In this document: positions 34,303-43,283 of the stretch, piece after piece
How positions within the stretch are numbered: position 1 is the first letter of the stretch
How the letters are laid out: each line of letters begins with the position of its first letter
From: Gemmataceae bacterium
Lineage (GTDB): Bacteria; Planctomycetota; Planctomycetia; Gemmatales; Gemmataceae
Direction: 5' to 3'
Length of the DNA: 51,549 bases
Assembly (NCBI GenBank): GCA_019636445.1
Contig: JAHBXO010000037.1
Span: 1-51,549, forward strand
The notes under the pieces: generated by a model
What the model was told of the DNA's origin: nothing
Database searches by the model: none
Seen by the model: the letters and a program-made list of their open reading frames with translations, nothing else
Position numbers and translations under genes: made by a program

Positions 34303-37300
34303 TCAGTGCGTGCCGCCGACGAAGACGCCGCCGAGGAAGCTCGGATCGAACGCCTGGATTCGGTAGATGTCCTGGAGCGTGGCGAAATCGATGACGCGAA
34401 CGAGCGGATTTTCGCCCGGCCCGGCCGAGACGACGTAATCAAGACGGCCGTCGTTGTTGCCGTCGATCGAATCGACGCGGACGCCGCCGCGGAAGCCCGG
34501 GTCGAACGCGAAGAACGACTGGAGGGCGTTGGGCGTCGGGTTGAAGGTCGCAAGGGCGGCTTGGGAGAACGCTTTGACCACGGGACCGCCGCCGACGCCG
34601 GTGCCGGTGAGGACCTCCGCTTTGCCGTCGCCGGTGAGATCGCCGACGGAGGCGAAGACCCCGCCGCGGAAGGTGGACTCGTAGGCGAAGAAGTTGGCGA
34701 GGACCGCGAAGTCGGTACCGGAGAAGACCTGGACGCGGGGTCCACCGCCGATGCCGGTGCCGGTGACGATGTCGGCGCGGCCGTCGCCGTTGACGTCGCC
34801 GGCGGCCACGAGCACGCCCCCGCGGAAGGTGTCTTCGTAGGGGAAGAAGTTGACGATGCTGTCGAAGCTTCCACCGCGGAAGACCTGGACGCGGGGGCCG
34901 CCGCCGAAGCCGGTGCCCGTGACGATGTCGTCCTTGCCGTCGCCATCGATGTCGCCGAGGGCGACGTAGACGCCGCCGGTGAAGGAATCTTCGTATGGTT
35001 GGAACTGCGAGATTTGCAGGCCTGTGGTGCCGTCGTAGACCTTCACGAGACCGGGCATGCCAACGCCGGGTGCGGTGACAACGTCGGCCTTGCCATCGCC
35101 GGTGACGTCGCCGGTGGCCACGCGGACGCCGCCGGTGAAGCGAGGGTCGTAGGCGTTGAACTGGTAGAGGAACGTCCCCAGTTGATCGTAGATGCCGACC
35201 GATGGACCGCCGCCGGCGTCGGCGCCAATCGCGAGGATGCTCTGGCCGGGGGTGATCGGCGGAGGCGGGGGCGGAGGCGGGGGCGGGGGCGGGGGAGGCG
35301 GCGGAACCGGCGGTACGGATGTCCCGGTTCCTGTCGCGAGGAAGTTCACACCCGTCACCGTCTCGCCCATGGCGATCGCCTGGGTGATGATGCCGTTGCT
35401 CGGCACGCTGAACTGGAAGTCCTTACCGTTCGGGAGTGTCAGCCGCAGTTGGTAGGTTCCGATGGCCAACGGCGTCCCGGCGGGCGGTGAGCCGAAAAGG
35501 TAGGTGCCCGTCGTATCGGTGGTGAACGTCTGGATCGGCGTGGTCGCGAAGGTGCCGTCGGGCTGGCGCAGGAACAATCCGATCGAGGCGCCGGCGATGC
35601 CAGGTTCGCCAGCGTCGATGATGCCGTCGGCGTCCTGATCGAAGACAACCGTACCACCGATCTTGCCGGTCGGGATCGCGGCACCGGTACCGGTGACGAA
35701 GAAGTTCACGCCCGTGACGGTTTCCCCGGCCACGATGGTCGGGTTCAGGATGCCGTCGGCCGGCACCGAGAAGGTGAAGTCCTTGCCGGTGGGCAGCGTG
35801 ATGCGGATCTGGTGCGTGCCGTTCGGCAGACCGAGACCGGCGAGGGTCGAGCTTTGATCGAAGGTGAAGGCCCCGCCATCATCGGTGATGAGGGTGACGT
35901 TTGCCTTGGCGGGCAGACTGCCATCGACCTGGCGGAGGAAGAGTTCGACGGTGGCGCTGCCGACGCCGCCTTCGTTGCTGTCCTGTTTGCCGTTGCCGTT
36001 CTTGTCGAAGATCACCTGCCCGCTGATCGCGCCGGTGGAGGCGTCGACGCGGCGGAAGAAGCTATAGCGGGAAGTGCCGTCCGGGCCGTTGTTGACCGTC
36101 GGGCCGAATTCGCCGGGCGCGGTGAGGTCGGTCGCGGTCGCGACAACGACACCGGCCCCCGGATTCGCGACCTGATCGGGCAGCGGCATGTTGTTCGGCA
36201 GACGGAACTCGCCGGGGGCGAAGACGACGTTTCCGTCGGCGTCGGGCTGCTTGACGCCGACCGAGAAAAGGATCGAACCGTTCCCTTGGAAGTCGGTGTT
36301 GATGATCTTCGAGCCGAGGAAGATCTCGCCGTAGCCGGCGACCGAAGTCTGGAGCGCGGTCGGGTCCTGATCGTTGAAACCAGGGTTGTAGTAGTAGTCG
36401 ATCCGGTAGGAGCGGAACGGCTTGGCGATGAGGGCGGTGTTGAACGACGAGCGGTCGAGGGACGATTGCACGACCTGCAGCAGCGGGAAGTTTTGCAGGA
36501 GGTTCGGCCCGTAGAAGCGGCCGCCGACCACGTTGTTGAACGTGTTGATGGCGCCGTTGCCGTTCGGCGAGCCGGGGTTGAGGGCGAACGACCCGGAGAG
36601 GCCATCGTTCGGACCACCCCGGCCGTGGTTGCCGTTCAGTTCCTGGCGGTTGTATCCGAAGCGGTACGTTCGGGAAATCAGGTCGGTCCCGCCCGGCGTG
36701 CGCGTGATGAAGTCGATGCCGGCGTTGCCGTTGGTCAGCTGGGCAGCGAGATCGTCGACGAGTCCGCCGCCGATTCCCTGATTGATCTGGGCACCGTTCT
36801 CGTAGATCGGTTGCGCGAGGATGCGGTTGTCCTGTGGTGCGCGCGGGGTCGGCAGGAACTCGAAGAGCTGCGGGATCGGCTGATCGCCGCGGGTGAAGTT
36901 TCCACTGCCGTTGCCATCGGCGGCAACGGCCTTGATAGCTCCCGTAGGCCAAGAGAAGGTGTCGGTGCCGTTGTGGGTGCCGAGCGATCCATCGTTGAAG
37001 CGGAAGACACTGCCGGTCGGCAATTCGACTTCGAGGTTGACGAGGGCACCGGTGCCGTCGGAAACGCGGCGGATGTTGTCCCGCGTGACGGTGATCGTGC
37101 CGGGGCCGACCGGGGTTTCGGTGGTGAAGACGACGGAATCCACGCTGATGAGTGAGAGCCGGTCCTTCGATCCCGGGGCCGGAGCCTGAAGGATGATCGT
37201 GCGGTTGTAAGTGCTCCCTTGGACACCAGCGATGTTCGGGGTCTCGTTCGGAATGATCGTCGGTGTTCCGGTCCCGGCGATGCCAAGGCCGGTTTCGTTG

Positions 37301-40300
37301 TTGAACGCCGTGACCGTGAGGAAACCGACTTTGGCCCCGCCGGCCGGCGGATCGGGGATCTTGTTCAGACCAGTCGGAATCTGGACGCGAATCGTCTTGC
37401 CGTTACCTTCGACGACCGTGTTGAGGTTCGGGAAGTCGAAGTTGACGAACGGCGGGGGGGCGGCGGCGTCGCGGTAGAACGGAGCATCGTCGGCTCCGAG
37501 CGATACGACAGCCTTGTTGTTGTCAATGGCGATGCCGCTGAAACGGATGTTTCGGACACCGTAGAAGGTGCTGCCGGCGGCGGCGGTCAGCGTGATTTCA
37601 GTCCCGGGCAGCAATCCGCCGCCGTCCGGCGCGCTGAAGACGAGCGGCGGCGTGGCCGCAATGTCGATGCGAACGTCTTCCTGCGAATCGAGTGTCGACT
37701 GGAAGGTCTTGGAACCGAGCGTGGTGAACGTGGGTACCGACACGGTCACTTTGGCGCCGGTGATGGCGTTCACGCCTGAGAAAAGCCCCCCGGTATTCGG
37801 AATGTTCGTCGAGATCTCCTCGTCCGACAGCACGAAGAAATCACCGTTGCTGGCACTCAGCGTCGTGCCGCCGATCGAAACAAAGTTCGCGCCGGTGAAA
37901 CCACTGCCGAAGATGCTGATTGGGACGCCACGGAGCAGACGATCTTCGTCATTAACTACGCTGACATCGGGATCCTTCGCCTTGGACACGATCCGATCGA
38001 CGACGGGCTGGGCGTTCTGGATGACCTCGATCATGTCGCCGTAAACAAATCGCTGACCAAGGATATTTCTGGCCGTGCGGATCGTGGTGTCGCCGTTCGA
38101 GCCGAAGTCGCTGACGGCTCCGACCGCGGCCGTCCCGAGCGTCTTGGTGCTGGCGTAGACTTCCACGCTGTAGAGGCCTGGTGCCACCGTCGGGATCGTA
38201 AAGGACAGATCGCTTTCCCGGAGTTTGGCTTCCGTGGGATTGCCGATGACGTTGCCTTGGGCGTCGATCGGCGTCATTTCTACGCGGAAGATGCTGCCGA
38301 GTCCGCTTCCGTTCAGGAAGAACTGCGATCCGATGATGCCGATGTCCGGGGAAGTGATGGCCGGGCCGACCCCCTGGATGTCGAAGAGTTGCGGCGGCGC
38401 GGCGGAGGTGATGCGGAAGTCGTTCGGGCTGATCGCGAAGCCGCCGGGCGTGACGACCTTGATGGTGCCCGGACCGGCCGCATCGGGGACGACGGCATTG
38501 AGCTGTGCGTCGGACACGACCGTGAATTCGGCCGGGATGTCGTTGAAGAGCACCTGGGTCGTACCGGAAAGCGCGGTGCCCTGAATGGTGATCTGCGCGT
38601 TGCGGACGGTGCCCGGTGAACTGAAGGTGATTTGCGGGAAGGCCGAGGGCGTTACGTCGAACGTGGTCCCCATGGCGGCCGGGCTGCCGGTCGGCTTCGT
38701 GACGACGATGGTGCCGTTCGCGGCACCCGCCGGCATCGTGAAGGTGATGCGCGTATCGGCGACGATGTTCAACGAGCCGACAGCCACGCCGCCGATCGTC
38801 ACGCTGGTGGCTCCGGAGAATCCGGTGCCGGTGACGGTGATCAGCGTGCCGGGAGCCGGAAGGATCCCGGCGAGTGCGAGGCCGTTGGTGGCCACGCCTG
38901 CAGCGGTGACGACCGCGATCGATCCGTCCTGCGCCAGATTTGGGATCCGGAATTGAATCTGGTTATCACTGAGAACGGTGAAATCCGTTTGTGGGATACC
39001 GCCGACGACGACTTGTTGGGCGCCGGTGAAACCGCTGCCTGTGAGCGTGACGAAGGTGCCGATCGGGCCGCTAGTCGTGGAGATTTGATTGAGGATCGGG
39101 CCTTGCGACGCGAGGACGGTGAACGGAGCCGAGGTCACGGTCTGGCGGGCACCGCCGGTGAGTCGTGACGGTACCTGGATCTGGATGCCGCCGGTCTTGG
39201 CACCGGCAGGCACGACGGCGGTCACGAGCGTATCGCTCACGACCTTGAACGATGCGGCCGGGATCATGCCGCCGGCGATGGCAGGGAAGAAGACGTCTTG
39301 CGTGCCGATCAAGCCGTTGCCTTGCAGTTGAACAACCGAACCGACGATGCCGGACACGGGGTTGGGCAGCGCGGCTTCGCTGATGTTGGGCACGCCACTC
39401 GCAAGGATCGTCGCCGCATTCGAGGCTTGACCGCCCGGAGTGAACACGAAGAACGGTCCGCTCGACGCGCCGACCGGGATGGTCATCCGGATCTGAGTGT
39501 TGCTGAGGACTTCGAACTGGGTGACGCGCACGCCGAAGCCGTCGCGTGGGTCTCCGAAGAGAATCTTGCTCGTGCCGAGCAGCCCGGTCCCCGTGATGAC
39601 GACCTGACTGTTGCGGAACACGCCCGAGATCGGGTCGACCGTGGGGAACGGCGAGGGGGCGACGGTGAAGCCTTGCGGGGTGGCCGAACCACCCAGCGAT
39701 TGCACCACGAGTTGGTAAGCGCCCTGCGACAACTGCGGAATCACGGCGGTAATCGTGTTGTTATCGAGGATGCGAACACGGGGCGAAGCGACGCCGCCCA
39801 CCAGCACCTGCAAGGTCGATTGCAGGTTCGTACCGGTAATCGTGATCGTCGTGCCGACCACGGCGTTGTTGGTGGAGAGCGAAGTCACCGATGGTACGGC
39901 CGCAGGCAGGATCTGGAACGACTGCGGCGAAAGCGCCGTGCCGCCGGCCGTGGTGACCTGAATCTGACCCAGGACCGGGTTGGCGTTTGCCGGCACACGG
40001 ACGCGCACCTGCGTCGGGCTGTCGATGGTGAAATCCGCCGTCGCGAAGCCCGAAGAACCATTCACCACGCCGAATCGCACGAGGCTCATGCTGGTGAAGC
40101 CCGAACCGGAGAGGATGATCTCCTGGCCCGGCACGCCACTGGTCGTCAACAGGTTGTCGATCGATGGCGGCGGTTCGGTGACGACGACGAAGTTGCGGAC
40201 AGTCACATCCGAACCCGCGGGGTTCTGGATTGTGATCGGACCCGTCGTGGCATCCAGCGGTACGAAGGCTTCAATCCGTTCGCTCGGCGTGCCGACATCC

Positions 40301-42153
40301 AGCACGGTGAATTTGCTGGTGGGTTGTCCGTTGAAGAGGACCTGGAGCGTACCCCCGAAATTCTTGCCGGAGATGGTCACCAGCTGACCCGTCGTTCCCG
40401 AACTTGGGGTGAAGGTCGAGGTATTTTCGAGAATCGGCTGCGGGGTCGGCAGGATGACCACTTGGAGCGCGTTGTTGATCGTACCCGACGGTGGGAAAAC
40501 CCCACCGGCGGAGCTGACCTGAATCGTGCCGGTGACGGCCCCTTCGGGTACCGTGACTTGCACGGTGGCGTCGTCGATGATCTTGAACTTGCCCTGGACG
40601 AGCGAAGTACCGTCTTCCGTCGCGAAGAACGAGACGGCCGTCGTGCCGAGAAGGTTACGACCGCGAAGGGTGAGCGTGGTACCAACTTGAACTTCCGCGC
40701 CACGGACAGTCGTCGGTGATGCCCCGTAATCGTCGGGATCGATACCGGAGAGGTTCTTGAAGTTGCCGGCCGAGTCGCGGCGCGGCGCGGTGGCGCCGAG
40801 GTCCACGATGCTGATGCCGCCGCCCGCCACGCCGCCGATGAAGTAGTTCGGCGAGTAGTGGTCGTAAAAGATTGGGACGACGAAGTCGCCGGCTTCGCCA
40901 CGCGGCGTCGGATTGGGGCGGAAGTCGGTCTTCGACGGGTTCGGCGTCTCGCCGATGCGCACGCCGTCGTGCACGTTGAATCGGATCAGGTTCGCGCTGT
41001 CCGGGGTGAGCGGGTTGCCGATGATGTTGCTGAACGCACCGTTGAAAATTTCGATGCCGTTGTGGTTCGGAATCGCCTTCTCGCCGGTGACGTCCGTCCC
41101 GATGAAGTTTCCTTGCACGAGGTTCTTGGATGTGCCCGGGTCCATGATGCGAATGCCGGGGCCGACTGCGGCGCCGGTAAGGTCGCGTTCGCGGCCGCCG
41201 CCATCCGGCGCGAGGATGAAGTCCTTGCGATATTCGGGCGTTCCGGAAATGACGTTCCGGTTGATGTCCATCGTGATCGGGATGCCGCCGGGCGGGTTGG
41301 CGTTGTTGAAGCGGATAATGCTTCCACCCGCGCCGATGAGCCGGCCGCCGCCATCCACCAGCGGGACGCCCGCGGCGTCCGTCGTACCCCCGATGATGTT
41401 GTTACTCGCCCCGCCGATGAGCGTGATGCCGCTGATGACGTGCTTCGCGTCGCCGCTATTGGGCACCGGACCGGCGTTCGTCAGTTCGTCCGGAGTGCCC
41501 GGTGGCCGAGCCTGCAGAATGATTGGGTCCTTGTTCCAGCTCAGCGTGCCCGTGATGTCGGTGTTGATCCAGTTCCCCAGGATCATGTTGTTCTTGGCGT
41601 TCACCCCGACGAGGTTGATTGCCGAACCGGGGAACCCGGTGATGACGAAGCCTCGAATGACGTTGTTCTGGCCGCTGACGTTGAAGGCGCCGATCTCGTT
41701 CGGGAACGCGCCTTTGTTCGGGTTCGGGAGAAGTTGCACGAGCGGCCGCGTGCTGGTCACGTCGACGCGTGGCTGTGTCGTCGCGTCGATCGTCACGCCT
41801 TGCGGGTCGGTGAGGTCGGGCAGCGTCGTTGCGAGAATGATCGGGAAATACTGCACCGTCGGATCGTTTGGCAACGTCGGCAGCGACGGACTGATCGGAA
41901 TGTTGAAGACAATGTCGTCGTGGCCGGGGTTGTTGTTGGCCGCCAAGATGGCCTGACGCAACGACAAACCGCCCCCCTGGTCGGTCACGCTGTCCAAGAT
42001 GTTCGTCACGACGAACGTCGCCGGAACGGAACGGTCTTCGAGCTGGACGAACTGCGGCACGGTCCGGGTTTTGGCACTCGGCCGGGCTTCCGCCGCTCCG
42101 TGACCAAACAACCGCCGCGTAATCCCGCGAAACCGGGCGAACCGAGAACCCAT
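34303..42153 (-). CDS. Giant surface protein: beta-helix, IPT/TIG repeats, SdrD-B-like domains, FG-GAP repeats
   Basis: A protein of 2616 aa from ATG 42153, with AAGAGGA upstream. The N-terminus carries a basic stretch and VPQFVQLEDRSVPAT (LEDR at 38-41), the planctomycetal motif on many secreted giants, then a CSLREA-like start (GGLSLRQAILAANNNPGHDDIVF). Residues about 48-478 look like a right-handed beta-helix. About ten to twelve IPT/TIG units follow to about 1550 (for example SGTTGQLVTISGKNFGGT). Two SdrD-B/Cna-B-like domains lie at about 2039-2275, each with a calcium-site-like DKNGNGKQD or DQDADGIID. Sixteen prolines (2284-2299) form a hinge. Five to six FG-GAP/VCBS units (GDVTGDGKADVVT) end the protein. 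It is probably a cell-surface adhesin or matrix protein; the ligand is unknown. Confidence 0.92.
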   Translation of the reverse strand: MGSRFARFRGITRRLFGHGAAEARPSAKTRTVPQFVQLEDRSVPATFVVTNILDSVTDQGGGLSLRQAILAANNNPGHDDIVFNIPISPSLPTLPNDPTVQYFPIILATTLPDLTDPQGVTIDATTQPRVDVTSTRPLVQLLPNPNKGAFPNEIGAFNVSGQNNVIRGFVITGFPGSAINLVGVNAKNNMILGNWINTDITGTLSWNKDPIILQARPPGTPDELTNAGPVPNSGDAKHVISGITLIGGASNNIIGGTTDAAGVPLVDGGGRLIGAGGSIIRFNNANPPGGIPITMDINRNVISGTPEYRKDFILAPDGGGRERDLTGAAVGPGIRIMDPGTSKNLVQGNFIGTDVTGEKAIPNHNGIEIFNGAFSNIIGNPLTPDSANLIRFNVHDGVRIGETPNPSKTDFRPNPTPRGEAGDFVVPIFYDHYSPNYFIGGVAGGGISIVDLGATAPRRDSAGNFKNLSGIDPDDYGASPTTVRGAEVQVGTTLTLRGRNLLGTTAVSFFATEDGTSLVQGKFKIIDDATVQVTVPEGAVTGTIQVSSAGGVFPPSGTINNALQVVILPTPQPILENTSTFTPSSGTTGQLVTISGKNFGGTLQVLFNGQPTSKFTVLDVGTPSERIEAFVPLDATTGPITIQNPAGSDVTVRNFVVVTEPPPSIDNLLTTSGVPGQEIILSGSGFTSMSLVRFGVVNGSSGFATADFTIDSPTQVRVRVPANANPVLGQIQVTTAGGTALSPQSFQILPAAVPSVTSLSTNNAVVGTTITITGTNLQSTLQVLVGGVASPRVRILDNNTITAVIPQLSQGAYQLVVQSLGGSATPQGFTVAPSPFPTVDPISGVFRNSQVVITGTGLLGTSKILFGDPRDGFGVRVTQFEVLSNTQIRMTIPVGASSGPFFVFTPGGQASNAATILASGVPNISEAALPNPVSGIVGSVVQLQGNGLIGTQDVFFPAIAGGMIPAASFKVVSDTLVTAVVPAGAKTGGIQIQVPSRLTGGARQTVTSAPFTVLASQGPILNQISTTSGPIGTFVTLTGSGFTGAQQVVVGGIPQTDFTVLSDNQIQFRIPNLAQDGSIAVVTAAGVATNGLALAGILPAPGTLITVTGTGFSGATSVTIGGVAVGSLNIVADTRITFTMPAGAANGTIVVTKPTGSPAAMGTTFDVTPSAFPQITFSSPGTVRNAQITIQGTALSGTTQVLFNDIPAEFTVVSDAQLNAVVPDAAGPGTIKVVTPGGFAISPNDFRITSAAPPQLFDIQGVGPAITSPDIGIIGSQFFLNGSGLGSIFRVEMTPIDAQGNVIGNPTEAKLRESDLSFTIPTVAPGLYSVEVYASTKTLGTAAVGAVSDFGSNGDTTIRTARNILGQRFVYGDMIEVIQNAQPVVDRIVSKAKDPDVSVVNDEDRLLRGVPISIFGSGFTGANFVSIGGTTLSASNGDFFVLSDEEISTNIPNTGGLFSGVNAITGAKVTVSVPTFTTLGSKTFQSTLDSQEDVRIDIAATPPLVFSAPDGGGLLPGTEITLTAAAGSTFYGVRNIRFSGIAIDNNKAVVSLGADDAPFYRDAAAPPPFVNFDFPNLNTVVEGNGKTIRVQIPTGLNKIPDPPAGGAKVGFLTVTAFNNETGLGIAGTGTPTIIPNETPNIAGVQGSTYNRTIILQAPAPGSKDRLSLISVDSVVFTTETPVGPGTITVTRDNIRRVSDGTGALVNLEVELPTGSVFRFNDGSLGTHNGTDTFSWPTGAIKAVAADGNGSGNFTRGDQPIPQLFEFLPTPRAPQDNRILAQPIYENGAQINQGIGGGLVDDLAAQLTNGNAGIDFITRTPGGTDLISRTYRFGYNRQELNGNHGRGGPNDGLSGSFALNPGSPNGNGAINTFNNVVGGRFYGPNLLQNFPLLQVVQSSLDRSSFNTALIAKPFRSYRIDYYYNPGFNDQDPTALQTSVAGYGEIFLGSKIINTDFQGNGSILFSVGVKQPDADGNVVFAPGEFRLPNNMPLPDQVANPGAGVVVATATDLTAPGEFGPTVNNGPDGTSRYSFFRRVDASTGAISGQVIFDKNGNGKQDSNEGGVGSATVELFLRQVDGSLPAKANVTLITDDGGAFTFDQSSTLAGLGLPNGTHQIRITLPTGKDFTFSVPADGILNPTIVAGETVTGVNFFVTGTGAAIPTGKIGGTVVFDQDADGIIDAGEPGIAGASIGLFLRQPDGTFATTPIQTFTTDTTGTYLFGSPPAGTPLAIGTYQLRLTLPNGKDFQFSVPSNGIITQAIAMGETVTGVNFLATGTGTSVPPVPPPPPPPPPPPPPPPPITPGQSILAIGADAGGGPSVGIYDQLGTFLYQFNAYDPRFTGGVRVATGDVTGDGKADVVTAPGVGMPGLVKVYDGTTGLQISQFQPYEDSFTGGVYVALGDIDGDGKDDIVTGTGFGGGPRVQVFRGGSFDSIVNFFPYEDTFRGGVLVAAGDVNGDGRADIVTGTGIGGGPRVQVFSGTDFAVLANFFAYESTFRGGVFASVGDLTGDGKAEVLTGTGVGGGPVVKAFSQAALATFNPTPNALQSFFAFDPGFRGGVRVDSIDGNNDGRLDYVVSAGPGENPLVRVIDFATLQDIYRIQAFDPSFLGGVFVGGTH
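35257..35304 (-). repeat. Polyproline-coding GGC/GGG triplet tract
   Basis: Sixteen consecutive Pro codons (CCG, CCC, CCT) in the giant gene. The near-repetitive DNA is open to length change. In translation such a tract stalls ribosomes and usually needs EF-P. Confidence 0.85.
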
Positions 42154-42527
42154 GGTTCGATCCTCTTGGACGACTTCGAAACGAGTACTGTACGGTGAAC
42201 GTCCGTCGCGCATTTAGACGGTTCCGCAGGGTCGGCGGATTGGCCGCCAGCCCCCTTTTACGCGCGATTCGCGCGCGTTCTCCCGTCGGCGACGGACTGC
42301 GTCGATAGACTCTAACCGATGGAACGGATCGGACTGCGACGGAATCCCCGCGTAGGGCGAAAAATCCGGTCGGCCCCCACGCGGCGGAGCAGTTGCACGC
42401 TTCGCCCCGACCGCGGGGCTTGAACCTGTCCCGGCGATTCCCGCAGTCGTAGCGCCGGAACCGCTCCAGTGGCGGTGATTCCGGCGGTCGCGTGCCGTTT
42501 TTCCTCAAGTTCCCGCCGGGGCCTGTC
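42154..42527. other. Divergent intergenic region, no gene seen
   Basis: These 374 bp separate the starts of the giant gene (minus) and the ImpE-like gene (plus). Small dyads are present: CGCGCG-ATT-CGCGCG at 42261-42275 and CCGTC-GGC-GACGG near 42283-42295. I cannot pick a convincing promoter. Confidence 0.4.
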
Positions 42528-43277
42528 GTGACGCCGCACTCCGCCCTCGCCGACGGCCGCCTCGCCGACGCCCTCGCACTACAACTCACCGTCGCGGAAT
42601 CCGGCGATCCCGCTGCGTTCCTCCTGCTCTTCGAATTGCAACTCCTTGCCGAACGGCACCGTGACGCCTGGGATACCCTCGGCCGGATCGCCAGCGCCAG
42701 CGCCGACTGGCCCGCCGCCCGCCGATGGTATCGCCATCTCGTTCGCGCCGCGTACCGCCGCCATCGGACGCAACGACCGGCCTTTTTGGGCGAAATCCCC
42801 CGGCACGCCCGATACCGCCTCCGCGCCCGCGATCCCGCGCGCGCGCTCGCCGCCATCGATCGTGCCGACGCTGCGGCACCGCATCTCGTCGGCCACGTCG
42901 ACGGCCGCGAGTTCGATGGCCTCCGCGATGCCGACGATCGCCTCGCCTCCGTCCTCGAAGTATTCGTCGATTCCAGTTATTGCTGGCTGCCGTGGGAAGA
43001 TGTGCGCCGAATCGAACTCGCACCCGCGAACCGCATCTTCGAAAGCGCATTCCGCCCCGCGCACCTCCGGCTCGCCAGCGGCGACGAACTCGCCGCCGTC
43101 CTACCACTCGTCTACGCCGGCGCCGACGAGGACTGGCAGCGCCTCGGCCTCGATACCGATTTCGTATCGACTGACGCGGGTCCTCCCCGCGCGGTCGGCG
43201 CAAAACTGTTATGGTTAGGCGAGGAGGAGATACCACTCGGCGAGATTCGCCAACTGGACGTGCGGCCGTGGACCTGA
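42528..43277 (+). CDS. ImpE/TagJ-like protein (type VI secretion accessory family)
   Basis: A protein of about 249 aa. No ATG start exists: GTG 42528 (chosen, by family start pattern) or GTG 42492. The N-terminal half is TPR-like (ALADGRLADALALQLTVAESGDPAAFLLLFELQLLAERHRDAWDTL). The C-terminal half has the ImpE signature: GREFDGLRDADDRLASVLEVFVDSSYCWLPWEDVRRIELAP, RPAHLRLASGDE and PLVYAG. In Proteobacteria ImpE/TagJ binds the sheath protein of the type VI apparatus and helps its ClpV-driven disassembly. No other type VI gene is in the window, so here it is an orphan or works with a distant locus. It is convergent with the WD40 kinase gene, with only 6 bp between stops. Confidence 0.78.
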   Translation: MTPHSALADGRLADALALQLTVAESGDPAAFLLLFELQLLAERHRDAWDTLGRIASASADWPAARRWYRHLVRAAYRRHRTQRPAFLGEIPRHARYRLRARDPARALAAIDRADAAAPHLVGHVDGREFDGLRDADDRLASVLEVFVDSSYCWLPWEDVRRIELAPANRIFESAFRPAHLRLASGDELAAVLPLVYAGADEDWQRLGLDTDFVSTDAGPPRAVGAKLLWLGEEEIPLGEIRQLDVRPWT

Positions 43278-43283
43278 TGCGGG

